Positions 10,488-19,904 of a stretch of 64,000 bases of DNA are shown here, one piece after another (within the stretch, counting starts at the first letter, position 1; each line of letters starts with the position of its first letter). The stretch lies in the NCBI GenBank assembly GCA_037127315.1, contig JBBBDQ010000229.1, positions 62,501-126,500 of the forward strand. Direction: 5' to 3'. The stretch comes from Ascarosepion bandense (taxonomy: Eukaryota; Mollusca; Cephalopoda; Sepiida; Sepiidae). The position numbers and the translations under genes were made by a program. A model generated the notes under the pieces. It was not told the DNA's origin. It was given only the letters and a program-made list of their open reading frames with translations, and searched no databases.

Positions 10488-10745
10488 AAGTAGGGCTTCT
10501 TTCTTGATAATGGGATACGAAAGTAAAATAGGATTATCAATTTCCCTTTAAGCGGCATGCTGGGTCTTAGCTGCAAAGGTCAACACTGTTGGTGGAACTA
10601 AGGAATGTAACTTGCCAGAAGACTTGCCCTGGAAATGACGATATAAGTAGCGTGTGGCCTCAGGCGGTTCATCTTTGATAAATGGGTTGTATGGTGGCTA
10701 GGTAGTGTCGTAACAGGCGCCAGATCGTTTTAATTTTATTTCTTA
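10488..10745 (+). repeat. Interspersed ~170-bp repeat with a TATA-like motif, copy 2
   Basis: Matches 6612-6785 block for block, ending with CGATATAAGTAG. It continues past the shared block to TAACAGGCGCCAGATCG near 10712. A CA followed by GGCGCCA-type sequence is what an LTR end and primer binding site often look like, so this copy may extend into the start of an LTR element's internal region. No TG start was established. Confidence 0.6.
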
Positions 10746-10809
10746 AGTCTCATCTCCAAAACATTGTTGTTCCATAGTTCGATACTGATTAATGCGGCTT
10801 AATGCTAAG

Positions 10810-11107
10810 TGGGATGTGCGTTGTGGTACAGTGGGTATCGGCTCGGAGCAAGAAACCGGGGAGCCGAGTTTGAATTCCAGTTGAATCCATTGTATTCGCT
10901 TACGCACAAATAATTAAGTTATTAATCCGTCTCTTCCTTCCAGTTATGGGTTAAATAACAGGACAGACTGGGTTCTATAACCTTGTTCGGCAACCGGTCT
11001 ACCGCAGAAAGCAATGGCAACCTACTGCGGGATAATCTTCTGCCCGGTCAGTCATGTCTCTTTAGAGACATGATCGCCCAAGCGTGTATCACGTATGGCA
11101 CTTAACT
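10810..11107 (+). mobile_element. SINE A, near full length
   Basis: Head: GTGCGTTGTGGTACAGTGGG (A-box region) and GAGTTTGAATTCCAG (B box). Body: CCAGTTATGGGTTAAATAAC, GGTCTACCGCAGAAAGCAAT, CAACCTACTGCGGGATAAT. Tail: GACATGATCGCCCAAGCG, GTATCACGTATGGCACTTAA. The usual CCTTGGGAAAGG block between head and body is mostly missing. Pol III transcription from the internal boxes and mobilisation by a LINE are the known mode for this class. Confidence 0.92.
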
Positions 11108-11282
11108 GACTGAATGCTAAGTGCTCGACACTAGAAAGCAAAGAGATTTGTTACATTCAAGAAATGAAAAGTTTTATGGAATTATGAAATCTAATTAAAA
11201 TATTTTATTTTTAAAAATAAATATTCTCATCCATCTTATCAATCCAAAACTTGCATGCAATGATAGGGAAGATATATTTTTT

Positions 11283-11780
11283 ATGATAATCATTTCACCC
11301 CAAGCAAGGCAGAACGGTCACGGGCGCGCAGCGGATTAAAGTGAAAGTGCAAAAACAATGTACAGGAGATTTCGTAGAGAGTATGAAAGAAGGATGATAA
11401 TCAAGGAATTATAAGATGGCAGTTGACGTGGCAGTTAATCCTTTGGAGATTATTGCTATCACGGAAGCAAACATGTGGAAGAGAATTAAACGGGAAGTGG
11501 ATAAAAGAAAATGTTAGAGTTGACGAGGCGGTTGCATTTAAATATTTCGACTGTAAACGGCGAGATCTTGATCCTAAAATATTTTATTTATATGAAAAAC
11601 CTATTAGATGAATCCGGTGTCTTTACTGGGGAGAAACGTTTTACATGGTGGTAGAAAATGAGGATGAGAATCTAGGAGGCAGAAGATGTCAATTGATGTT
11701 GCATCGAAACGTCTGGAGATTGTAGCTATCAGGAAAGCAAGCAAACGGAAGGGAGTTACACAAAACTGTGAGAAACGAAA
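11283..11780 (-). mobile_element. LINE J 3'-region fragments, reverse orientation
   Basis: ATCATTTCACCCCAAGCAAGGCAG at 11287 is the reverse of the LINE J 3' end signature. It is followed by two partial copies of the sequence just upstream, recognised by TGGAGAT-TAGCTATCA-GAAAGCAA blocks at 11445 and 11705. The doubled block implies a rearrangement or two overlapping insertions. The 62-codon frame at 11423 is antisense to the LINE and not a gene. Confidence 0.65.
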
Positions 11781-11786
11781 GTTTTA

Positions 11787-12290
11787 GGGTTTGAGTTTGA
11801 GTTTTCTTTAACGGCATCTCAACCTGTGTGGGTTATTTCATCCCAAAATTTGGGATTTTAATGAATTGCTTTAAATGTTCGATTGTAGTGAGAGGTTGAT
11901 TTAGTCAGATATTTGTAAAAAAAAATACTTTTCATTAAAAAAAACTGAAAATGTCTTCTATTTTTGTAAAAAATGTATTGTTGGCAATATGTATTTTCCT
12001 TCAAAAATGTTGTATGCTATTTTTTCCTTCAAAAATGTATTGTTCGTAATATTTTTCCTTAAAAAATGTATATATTTCTATAAATTTTTATACTTTCACA
12101 GTGCTTTGACTCCAGTCTGGGAGTTAACTATTTGCCCAGAACTAGGACCCTAATAGGTGCTACCACTCCGGGTTAGGGTTGACTTGGGAACAATAGCTAT
12201 TAAGAAGTGGTTCCATGCTGCTCACAACCTCCCAATCAGAGGCCTTGCTGTTGGAAGCAGTTTGCCGTCATACCCAGGACCGAAACTGTT
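11787..12290 (+). repeat. Family X interspersed repeat, best plus-strand copy
   Basis: Begins near TTTGAGTTTGAGTTTTCTTT and AACGGCATCTCAACC, then CGATTGTAGTGAGAGGTTGA and GAAAATGTCTTCT, followed by about four degenerate ~30-base subrepeats of the form TTTTCCTTCAAAAATGTATT-GTNNGTAATA. It then has TTTGACTCCAGTCTGGGAGT, GTTCCATGCTGCTCACAACC and CAGAGGCCTTGCTG. The same order occurs at 22357-22700 and, reversed, at 51560-52140. No open frame; a non-autonomous element of unknown class. Confidence 0.8.
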
Positions 12291-12349
12291 AAAGTAGAAA
12301 AGGTGGTTGCATTGAAATATTTTGATCTTGATGCCAAAATTATTTATAT

Positions 12350-12575
12350 GGTAACGTAATGAGGGAAGAGGGCCTGGATAATATTCACAGGAAGGATAGA
12401 AGGAAAGAGAATCAGGGGAAAGCAGCAGGAAGCATATTTGATAGGATTCAGCAAATGGGTGGTGGAACGGCATGATACCAGGAGGAAAAATATTGAAAGC
12501 AACAAGAGACAGAGATAAGTGTAAGTGGAAGTCCATGATCGCCGACGTCCTGAAGGGTCACGGTTAATGAAGAAA
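12350..12575 (+). mobile_element. LINE R 3'-end fragment
   Basis: Matches the end of the better LINE R copy at 30.6-30.78 kb: GAGGGCCTGGATAAT, GGAAGGATAGAAGG, CAAGAGACAGAGATAAG, CCATGATCGCCGACGTCCTG. No readable frame of length. It ends in a degenerate A/G-rich tail. Confidence 0.75.
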
Positions 12576-12779
12576 TAGGAGGTGTTGATACTACGCAAAC
12601 CCCTATACCCTCTGTACAAGGGGGTCTACCTTCATGCTGCTTTTGAATTCAGGGTTCTTAGAAGTTTTTCCTTCTCATTGTCAACGAAGAAACCCAGTCT
12701 GTCCTGATATTTACCCATAGTTGCGGAAAAGGAAGAAGAGCCCGGTTCACAGTCCACCCACGTCTATTGAACAGGTGAA

Positions 12780-12915
12780 GAGGCTCATCCCTTGTTTCCT
12801 GTTTAGGATGTGGTTCCCGGCCTTCTTTTCTTCCTATCATTCTACTCTTAAGTAGCCCCATGCGCATCAGTGGCGTCACCTCCTTGCTTGGGGTGATATG
12901 ATTACAAAAAAAAGA
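12780..12915 (+). mobile_element. LINE J 3'-end fragment
   Basis: AAGTAGCCCCATGCGCATCA and GTGGCGTCACCTCCTTGCTT then GGGGTGATATGATTACAAAA is the family's 3' terminus with a short A-rich tail. Upstream sequence 12640-12780 is T/C-mixed and not clearly assigned. Confidence 0.8.
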
Positions 12916-12924
12916 GATGGATTC

Positions 12925-13030
12925 ATACCTTTTCCAAGGGTATTAGTGCGTAAGTGAATGTAATGAACTCGATTAGAATTCAAAATCGGCTCTCATAGTC
13001 CTCAATCTGAGCCGCTATCAATTACTCAAC
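12925..13030 (-). mobile_element. SINE A head-only fragment
   Basis: GTGCGTAAGTGAATGTAATG, then TAGAATTCAAAATCGGCTCT and GAGCCGCTATCAATTACTC, is the reverse complement of the SINE A head. Body and tail are absent. Confidence 0.7.
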
Positions 13031-13166
13031 TGTGTCTCCTTATATGAGCTATATCTAAAAGAAAAATTGTGTGAAGAACTATGTTAATATCCTTTCTCAA
13101 ATCTATAGAAAATATAAACATATTCTTCATCTGCAGAGATATATGCACGCACACACACATATATAT

Positions 13167-13197
<31 letters not shown>

Positions 13198-13711
13198 GAT
13201 ATAATTTAGGAATTTGAAAAAATTATCATTTAGACTCCTGTTTTTTTTACTATTTTAATAAAAGTTATGCGAATTATCTTCTGAATATTTTTTGGAAATC
13301 ATATGTTTAAATACTTTTTTAATGCTCAAAATCCTACATCACCCACCAAACTTTACAATTTCCCACACAAAATTTGAAGTCGCCCACCGGTTAGTGATAT
13401 CGCCCACTCTGCCAAACCGTTATATACTATCCAATACATTAGTTGAAAATGTTATCGCAAAATAATAAGCTGGACATTCTGAAATAAAGTTTCATCTTGT
13501 ACGACTACGAAGACACATTCATTTTAATTCATATTTATTCATATTTATCAATTCAATACTTTACTTTTCAATTAATATCCGTTACTGGGGCACGAAAGCA
13601 AATTTACTGTTACAATGAAGCAAATACATAAGTCATCATCAAGCAATAACGAGAAATTTCTACTAGGCTCGCTCGTTGAAATTATTGTGAATATCTCTAT
13701 ATTTGATGAAT
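13031..13711. other. Unassigned stretch with a short TA tract
   Basis: A CA/TA patch at 13150-13196. 13330-13430 has three reiterations of a CCCAC phrase (ATCACCCACCAAAC, TTCCCACACAAAAT, GTCGCCCACCGG, ATCGCCCACTCT), a short degenerate ~25-base repeat. Nothing else seen. Confidence 0.5.
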
Positions 13712-14178
13712 AGATCAAATTTGTAAAGCAGACGTTAAAGCGCATATTGGAAAAGATGAGAAGAAATTGAAATGTCGATTGTCGTTGTCGAAATAAAAAT
13801 GTTCGTAATACTTTAGCTAAAGGTGCTGGGAAAATGACCCGTTCCTTGTATCAACCTAGAAAATACCTCACTATACGTGCCATGCTCTATCTGTACAAAA
13901 AGGTAGCTCACTATACCTGCCATGCTCTATCTGTACCAAAAGTACCTCATTTTGCCTGCAATGCTCTATCTTTACAAGAAAGTACCTCACTTTACCCGTC
14001 ATGCTCTATCATTAAAGAAAGTAGCTCACTATATCTGCCATGCTCTATCTGTGCAAAAAGGTAGCTCACTATACCTGCCATGCTCTATCTGTACCAAAAG
14101 TACCTCATTTTGCCTGCAATGCTCTATCTTTACAAGAAAGTACCTCACTATATTTGCCATGCTCTATATGTACTAGAG
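13712..14178 (+). repeat. Duplicated segment copy 1, with an expanded 40-bp minisatellite
   Basis: A unique-looking leader (GATCAAATTTGTAAAGCAGA to TTCCTTGTATCAACC) is followed by eight units of about 40 bases built on TGCCATGCTCTATCTGTAC and GTACCTCACTATACC. Within the array a ~160-base block is itself repeated (13900-14000 versus 14060-14160). The same leader and array with about four units occur at 15374-15683. Open frames across the array are phase artefacts. Confidence 0.92.
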
Positions 14179-14397
14179 TCTGGTCAGAGCAAAAATATCT
14201 AGGCAAAAGATGATAGATCAATTCTTTTCAGTTAGACGCATTTATGCGGCATTGCAGATGAAGAAGTTTTCCACCCTACAACCACTTTCCCCTACAGACA
14301 CAACATCGCAAACCTGTTACTATTCGCTATATCTTTAGAAAGTGTTCTGATGAGGTAAAGTCTGATATGTCATGTTCGTTGTGATTCAATGGATTTC

Positions 14398-14630
14398 AAC
14401 TCGGAATAATGAATCTGTGTGCTGAGTTTGAATTCCAGTTGAATTTGTTGCATTTCTTTATACGCAAATATCATTGAGAAATGTATTTATTCAACTTTTC
14501 TCCCTCCAGCAATGGGTTAAATAGCAGGACAGTTTGGCTATAGCTTTGGTTAGCAACCAGTCCACCGTAGAATGAAATGGCAAGCTACTGCGGGAAAATT
14601 TGCTGCTTAGTCAGTCATAGAACGAATGGA
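14398..14630 (+). mobile_element. SINE A, degraded
   Basis: GAGTTTGAATTCCAGTTGAA (B box), CCAGCAATGGGTTAAATAGC, GCAACCAGTCCACCGTAG, GCAAGCTACTGCGGGAAAAT. Tail cut after CAGTCAGTCAT. Confidence 0.8.
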
Positions 14631-14639
14631 CCACTCAGT

Positions 14640-15373
14640 GACGAACATCAAGTTTCCGCCATGTCTGAGTAATTTCACAAAACGCAGTAAAGTATATTAC
14701 GATTTGTTATTAATTTTACATCAAGACCGAGCTGCTACCTTTTGATTTAATCTAATAATGCATACTTCTATTTGTTGTTTTTTTACTATGATTCTCGCAA
14801 TAGAAGACTCAAGAGCAATTCTAGTTGAATGATTAAAAAAAGATGCACATTATGAGGATATGTTGGATAGAAAACTTTTGAAACTCAAGATGAAGAGATT
14901 AGGATTGTATTGATCCGGAAATCCTCCCGAGATCCTCTACACAATGCAACAATTCTAATGATACTTAACGAAATGATTTCGCTCATGTGAGAATAATCTA
15001 AACTTTCAGAATTGGGGAAATAGGGCCATGGGTTTGACTAATTGAAGAAATAATAACGTTCATACTAAGAAATTTAGTAAGATGCCTAGTATCCTATGGG
15101 ATGAAGCATTGCAGAAAAAAGCAAGAACGCGATATTCGTAGATTATCCGAAAAATTCAGATAATACAAAAGAAAGCGGAAATGTTATGATCAAAACAAAA
15201 AAGGTGTAGATACTTGTTACGAGAAAGATTTGAAGAAACTGATAAGTCACCACACAACTTCACACCACCTCACAATTCTCTTAAACCATTGCAGCCTTAG
15301 GGGTACCACCTGTACAGCAATTGTAGCCGCAGAAATGTTTCTAAGACGCGATAACCTATATTTGGGTTAACTG
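14640..15373. other. Unassigned stretch between the two duplicated segments
   Basis: No supported gene or repeat. It is part of the roughly 1.2-kb spacer separating the duplicated minisatellite segments. Confidence 0.4.
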
Positions 15374-15683
15374 GATCAAATTTGTAAAGCAGACGTTAAA
15401 GCGCATATTGGAAAAGATGAGAAGAAATTCAAATGTCGATTGTCGTTGTTGAAATAAAAATGTTTGTAATACTTTAGCTAAAGATGCTGGAAAAATCGGT
15501 TCCTTGTATCACCCTAGAAAGTACCTTACTATACCTGCCATGCTCTGTCTGTACAAAAATGTACTTCACTTTAACTGCCATGCTCTATCTGTACAAAAAC
15601 GTACATCACTTTACCTGCCATGTTCTATCTTTACAATAAAGTACCTCACTATACCCGCCATGCTCTATATGTACTAGAATCGG
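15374..15683 (+). repeat. Duplicated segment copy 2, with a short 40-bp minisatellite
   Basis: The leader matches 13712-13860 almost base for base (AAGCGCATATTGGAAAAGAT, GTCGATTGTCGTTGTTGAAA). It is followed by about four CATGCTCTATCTGTAC-type units and ends with ATATGTACTAGA as copy 1 does. Copies differ mainly in unit number. Confidence 0.92.
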
Positions 15684-16061
15684 ATTCTGCGAATGTGGTT
15701 CCAACTCGAAGCAAGACAATTCGATGTGCCATTTTTAATTCATAACTAGATGAGGAAGAGATAATTTCATATCTTTTCTTAGCGTGTAAATGATGACGAG
15801 AACATAACATATTCGGTTGGATTTCGAACTCTGCAAGTGGATTTCACTTTCCATGTCGTTAACGGTATACGCACATTAAAAAAAAATCTATCAATCAAAG
15901 CGTTATTATGAATTTTAAGGATACAAAACAGTTATTAGTGAGAGCAATCTCGACACTATAAGATACGCAGGTGCAAAAGCAAATATAAGACTTCATAGAC
16001 AAGGTAGAAAAGGAGAATAAAGGATTGCCAAATGTAACGAGAATGTCTGGTAATTCTTCTT

Positions 16062-17153
16062 CTTCTATGTGCCTTGTCCTTTCAGGACGTAGGCGAACAT
16101 GACCTTCCACGTCTCCCTATCCCTGGTTTCTCTTAGCACGTTTTCTCTTGTTACACCAAGCAAACCCCGTTCAGCCATCCACCTGCTCTGGCCAAGTACA
16201 TTGTTCGCTGTTTTCATCTGTCTCTCCTTCCCTCTATGTAGCCTGTTAGTATCAGGTTCTCTACGCCTTTCTTCTTCATTGCATGTCTCAGGAACTTTAG
16301 CTGTCTCTTCCTGATGCTCAGTATTAATTTGCTTTCCGTTTCCATCCTTTCCAAAACCTCATCATTACTCACATGCTCGATCCACTTTATCAGCAGCATC
16401 CTTATGTAGAACCACAATTCAGTTGATTAAGCTTTACCTTCAGCTTCGGCGATATTGTCCAGGATTCGCTGCCATATTGAAAAACTGACATCATATAGCA
16501 ATCCAGTACTCTCTTGGTTATTTCTAGCAAAATGTTCATGTCTCTTAATATTCTACTCAGTTTCTGGAATGCATTCTTCGCCTTGATAATTCGCCTTCGT
16601 TTCTTTGTGTTGCCCTTTCCGTCTCTGCTAGAACACTTTCCACGTATTTTAGTCTTTCTACGTGCTTGATTTTAGTACCCACCTGTATTTGGCATTTTGG
16701 GTTGCGCTTTTTGCTGATTAAAATGCATTCGGTTTTCTTGCAGTTTATTTGTAGTCCTTTCCTGTCACTCTTTTCAGCTACCTTCTGTAGGAGTTTTTGT
16801 AGTTTCCTTTTCGTATCTGCTATCAGCACTGTATCATCTGCGTACCTTATGATGTTCAAATTGTGGCCTCCGATTACAAATCCTGGTATGACATCTAGGG
16901 TCCTCAGAACAGTCTCGCTGTAGAAGGTGGAAATATCCAGTGAAACGACACATCCTTGTCTTACGCCACTTTCTATCTTTTTATATCTGCTGAATTCGTT
17001 ACCTGTCCGTATGCAGGCGGTTTGCTGCCAGTAGAGATTCTTGATTACTCTCATGTCTTTCCCAAATATGTCGAGGTTGCTGAGCATCTCTATCATTTCT
17101 TTGCGGCGTATTTTGTTGAACGCCTTCCCATAAGGGAAAAACCAAGATGTCAA
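16062..17153 (-). pseudogene. LINE R, 5'-truncated reverse transcriptase and 3' end
   Basis: An RTE-like non-LTR retrotransposon in reverse orientation. A 198-codon frame (16557-17153) has, from its N-terminus, FFPYGKAFNKIRRKEMI where the palm motif A aspartate is expected (the residue after FF is proline, so that aspartate is lost), GVRQGCVVS (motif B) at about residues 63-71 and YADDTVLIAD (motif C active site) at about 104-113, then INCKKTECI. A second frame at 16214-16417 holds the C-terminal RRML-like and IRKRQLKFLRHAM region. The 3' end at 16062 is a TTCTTCTTC run on the plus strand, i.e. a GAA tail. Inactive by truncation, frameshift and motif A change. Confidence 0.92.
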
Positions 17154-17159
17154 GTATAA

Positions 17160-17640
17160 ACGAGTTCAAAAGTTTGAATATCTGGTTGATTTGGTTTAGC
17201 GGCATATCAACTCGTTAATGTCGAAATCTATATATTTTGAACATAATTTTATGGCTTCAACTAAACATACATTGAATGCAATTATATGCCTTTAACTACA
17301 GATAACATGTAATGTTGGTTATTTTGTTAAAATCAGCTGTTAGTTTGCTTTAAAATGTATTATTGGTAATTTTACGATAAATATATATTGTTAGTAAGGT
17401 TTATATTATTTAAGTTCTGCTATTTTTATAATAGAAATGTATTTTTATAATTTTATAGTGTCTTTTTTTCATAGCAAGTGTCCTAACAGTTGCTACTATA
17501 CCATATTAGAGTGAACCTGCGAGCAATAACGATTCAAAGGTGATTCTACACTTTTCAAAACTGCCAATCTCCCAAATTGCTGTCCGGTGTATTTTATCGT
17601 CATAACCAAAACTATTAAATATCTGGTAACTGCTTTAAAG
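17160..17640 (+). repeat. Family X, strongly diverged copy
   Basis: TTGATTTGGTTTAGCGGCAT, GTTATTTTGTTAAAATCAGC, TTAAAATGTATTATTGGTAA and AAATATATATTGTTAGTAAG follow the family X order, then CAAGTGTCCTAACAGTTGCT stands where the CCTAATAGGTGCTACC block does in the 12-kb copy. The order is more convincing than the identity. Confidence 0.45.
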
Positions 17641-17807
17641 GCGGGTAGAAAAGCAAACTACCATAAAACAGGAAAGTTTCTTGATACACGGAGAAAAGCG
17701 TTTTGAACGGCTTATTTCAATCCTTTTATGTAATAGTGAATTCCGTACAATCTTTCCACAAATGGATAGAAATGTTCACAAAGCTGTTCAGAATACCATG
17801 GACATGG

Positions 17808-17900
17808 GTACTACAACGTGATGTAATGGTTAGCATGCTTGTCTTGTTAAATCAATTACAACTGAATAGTGAGGATGATCCTCATTGGGTGTCCCTATGC
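17808..17900 (+). mobile_element. SINE B head
   Basis: GATGTAATGGTTAGCATGCT (A-box region) and GAGGATGATCCTCATTGGGTG (degraded B box and T arm) match the order of the copy at 6938-7055. Confidence 0.6.
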
Positions 17901-18019
17901 CACATCTAACATATGCTTGAAAAATACGCAAAGTGCGTAAACAACGGAGCCATAAGATAAATGGAAACAAAAAGAACACCTACTTGGGAAGCGACTGTAT
18001 AAATTTCTTTGCAATAATA

Positions 18020-18450
18020 AGCAAGTGGGCTTGGAGAATTTAAAACTCACAGGTCATTTTAAAGGCAACATGAACAAAGTAAGGTATCGGGCTACCTACT
18101 TGATATATTTATCGTGGAAAATGAAAATAATATTAGCTCAAGCCTAGGTGTGTGTACAAGAGGCATCTGCCAGGTAGTACTTCTCCTTCGAGATGAGGCT
18201 GAAGTTATTACACAAAGTCTATGGAGTCGTCAAAAGATGTAATTTAGGAAATCTCTTCTTATTCTTGACGTTACATCTTATTGGGAATCATAGGACTAGA
18301 TAATTATACCTTACAAACGTGTGAATTTATTGGTGGAACGGAAAGTTAGACAAAGTGATACAAGATGCTTACAAATTCAAGAGAAAAGAGGTTGTGGAGA
18401 GCCATGATCGACCATGTATGAAAGTGATGCGGCACACAGAAGAAAAAGAT
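18020..18450 (+). mobile_element. LINE R 3' end, heavily degraded
   Basis: GGCTTGGAGAATTTAAAACT, GGTGGAACGGAAAGTTAGA and GAGAGCCATGATCGACCATG line up with successive blocks of the LINE R C-terminal region at 30.58-30.75 kb. The AGAAGAAAAAGA at 18440 would be the tail. Confidence 0.5.
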
Positions 18451-18489
18451 AGCATAATCACTTTATTGAGGTATGAATTATAATTCTGG

Positions 18490-19240
18490 ATATACAAAAT
18501 CGTGTTCATATACGAAGAAAAGGGAGCGATGGTTAAATCGTCACCCTCTTGACACAATACCCACTCAAACGCACTAGATGTCGGCCTGAGTTTTGACTCT
18601 GAAAATCTGTGGGATGATGAATGGAGGTATAACGTCGCTATCATTAATGATCACTCCAAAGTATCATGATGTTGATCAAATCTTTTCCGAATCCTTTGCA
18701 GAGTCCTGAGATTGACATCCCAAAATTTTCAAATGTTCGTATTGAAGTTTCCGAAGCGAATTCTATGCAGTAAAGCATGTCGTTTCCAGATTTCTGGCAA
18801 AATGAATTGTGTCATTGTGCTACTTTTTCTCACAAACGGTGTCCAACTCACTCTACTCTACTGTGTATCCGACAAAATGAAAAATAAGCAAGGCACATCC
18901 GCAAATTTAAAATATAAAATGATTTATCCATCTGTTATGGTGCCCCATTACAGTGGAATGGACTCTTCCACTTTCCATAAATACTAACCTGCAAGATTTC
19001 CGAGGAGGCAGTCAGGAGGCAGTTGTGAGGTAGTTGTGAGGCAGGGGAGACGTTTCGTAACTATACAGTTCAGACGTACACTTCTATGTGCTGTATACTA
19101 ACACTTTTATTTTGTATATATAGTTCTTTTATTCTAATACACTGGTTGAACCTACCTTCTTGTTTCCTTGTTTTTCTTCTTAACCCTAACAGGCCACAAC
19201 ACCATCGCACCCTGTAGAGAAAGTATGAGGAAGACTTCAA
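18490..19240 (-). pseudogene. Tc1/mariner-superfamily transposase relic 1 (interrupted by a solo LTR)
   Basis: Aligned by eye with the copies at 31.5-32.2 kb and 35.6-36.3 kb: GGAGGTATAACGTCGCTATC, CATGATGTTGATC, TTTCTGGC-AA-TGAATTGTGTCATTG, CACAAACGGTGTCCAACTCA. The coding strand is minus and no long frame survives. A solo LTR at 18933-19201 splits it, so the transposase relic is the older layer. The 91-codon plus frame at 18712 is antisense to it. Confidence 0.65.
18933..19201 (+). mobile_element. Solo LTR with perfect 5-bp target duplication
   Basis: Starts TGTTATGGTGCC and ends CCACAACA, the TG...CA form of LTRs, and is flanked on both sides by CCATC (18928-18932 and 19202-19206). It matches the reverse complement of 61218-61455 through most of its length (TAAATACTAACCTGC, TTTTATTTTGTATATATAG, GAACCTACCTTCTTG). 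No internal region is present, as after recombination between two LTRs. Orientation is arbitrary. Confidence 0.9.
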
Positions 19241-19299
19241 AATCTGTAGGCTGAAATCTTGAGATCGTAGCCTATAATAATTAAAGTCTTTGCCTATTT

Positions 19300-19900
19300 G
19301 CTGTGTCTTTTCTGGGCGTAGGTGTTTATGGTCTTCAATTTCTCCCTATCCTTAGTAGCTTTTAATGGTTTTCCTATTACCCCTCCTAAACCCCGATCAG
19401 TCATCATTTGGTCAAGTCCATCAAATATGTTACGCGTTTTTTCCCATGTCTCTATTGAACTCTGACCTGTATGTATCAGATTCTCCAAGTCTTCCTTTCT
19501 CATTGTCTTTTCTTGATGTTAAGTATAAATTTCTTCTTCGTTTCCATTCTCTCCAAAACATCATCGTTGCTCACATGTTTGGTCTATTGTATCCTCAACA
19601 TCCTTTTGTAGAACCACGTTTGGGTTGCTTCAAGTATCTCCTTCATGTTTGAGGAGATTGTCCAACATTCACTGCCATATTGAAGAACAGACATCACATG
19701 AAAATCCAGTACTTCCTTCTTTGCTTCCAGCAATTATTTACTGTCTCCCAATACTCTCCTCAGCTTCCCGAATGCATCATTTGCCATGCAAATATACCTT
19801 CGGATCTCAGTGTCATACTCTTCGGTCAGAACACTACTCGGGTATTTAAATTTATGGACATGCTTGATTTTAGAATCACCCGCTTGTAGTTGGCATTTTG
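19300..19900 (-). mobile_element. LINE R 3' region, decayed
   Basis: In reverse orientation: TTTCTGGGCGTAGGTGTTTA and GTCTTCAATTTCTCCCTATC at the 3' end, then ACCCCGATCAGTCATCATTT, CAGATTCTCCAAGTCTTCCT and TCCAAAACATCATCGTTGCT, in the same order as the 16.1-17.1 kb copy. It reaches upstream as far as GTTGGCATTTTGGAAAGT at 19890 and then stops, so it is more truncated. Confidence 0.8.
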
Positions 19901-19904
19901 GAAA

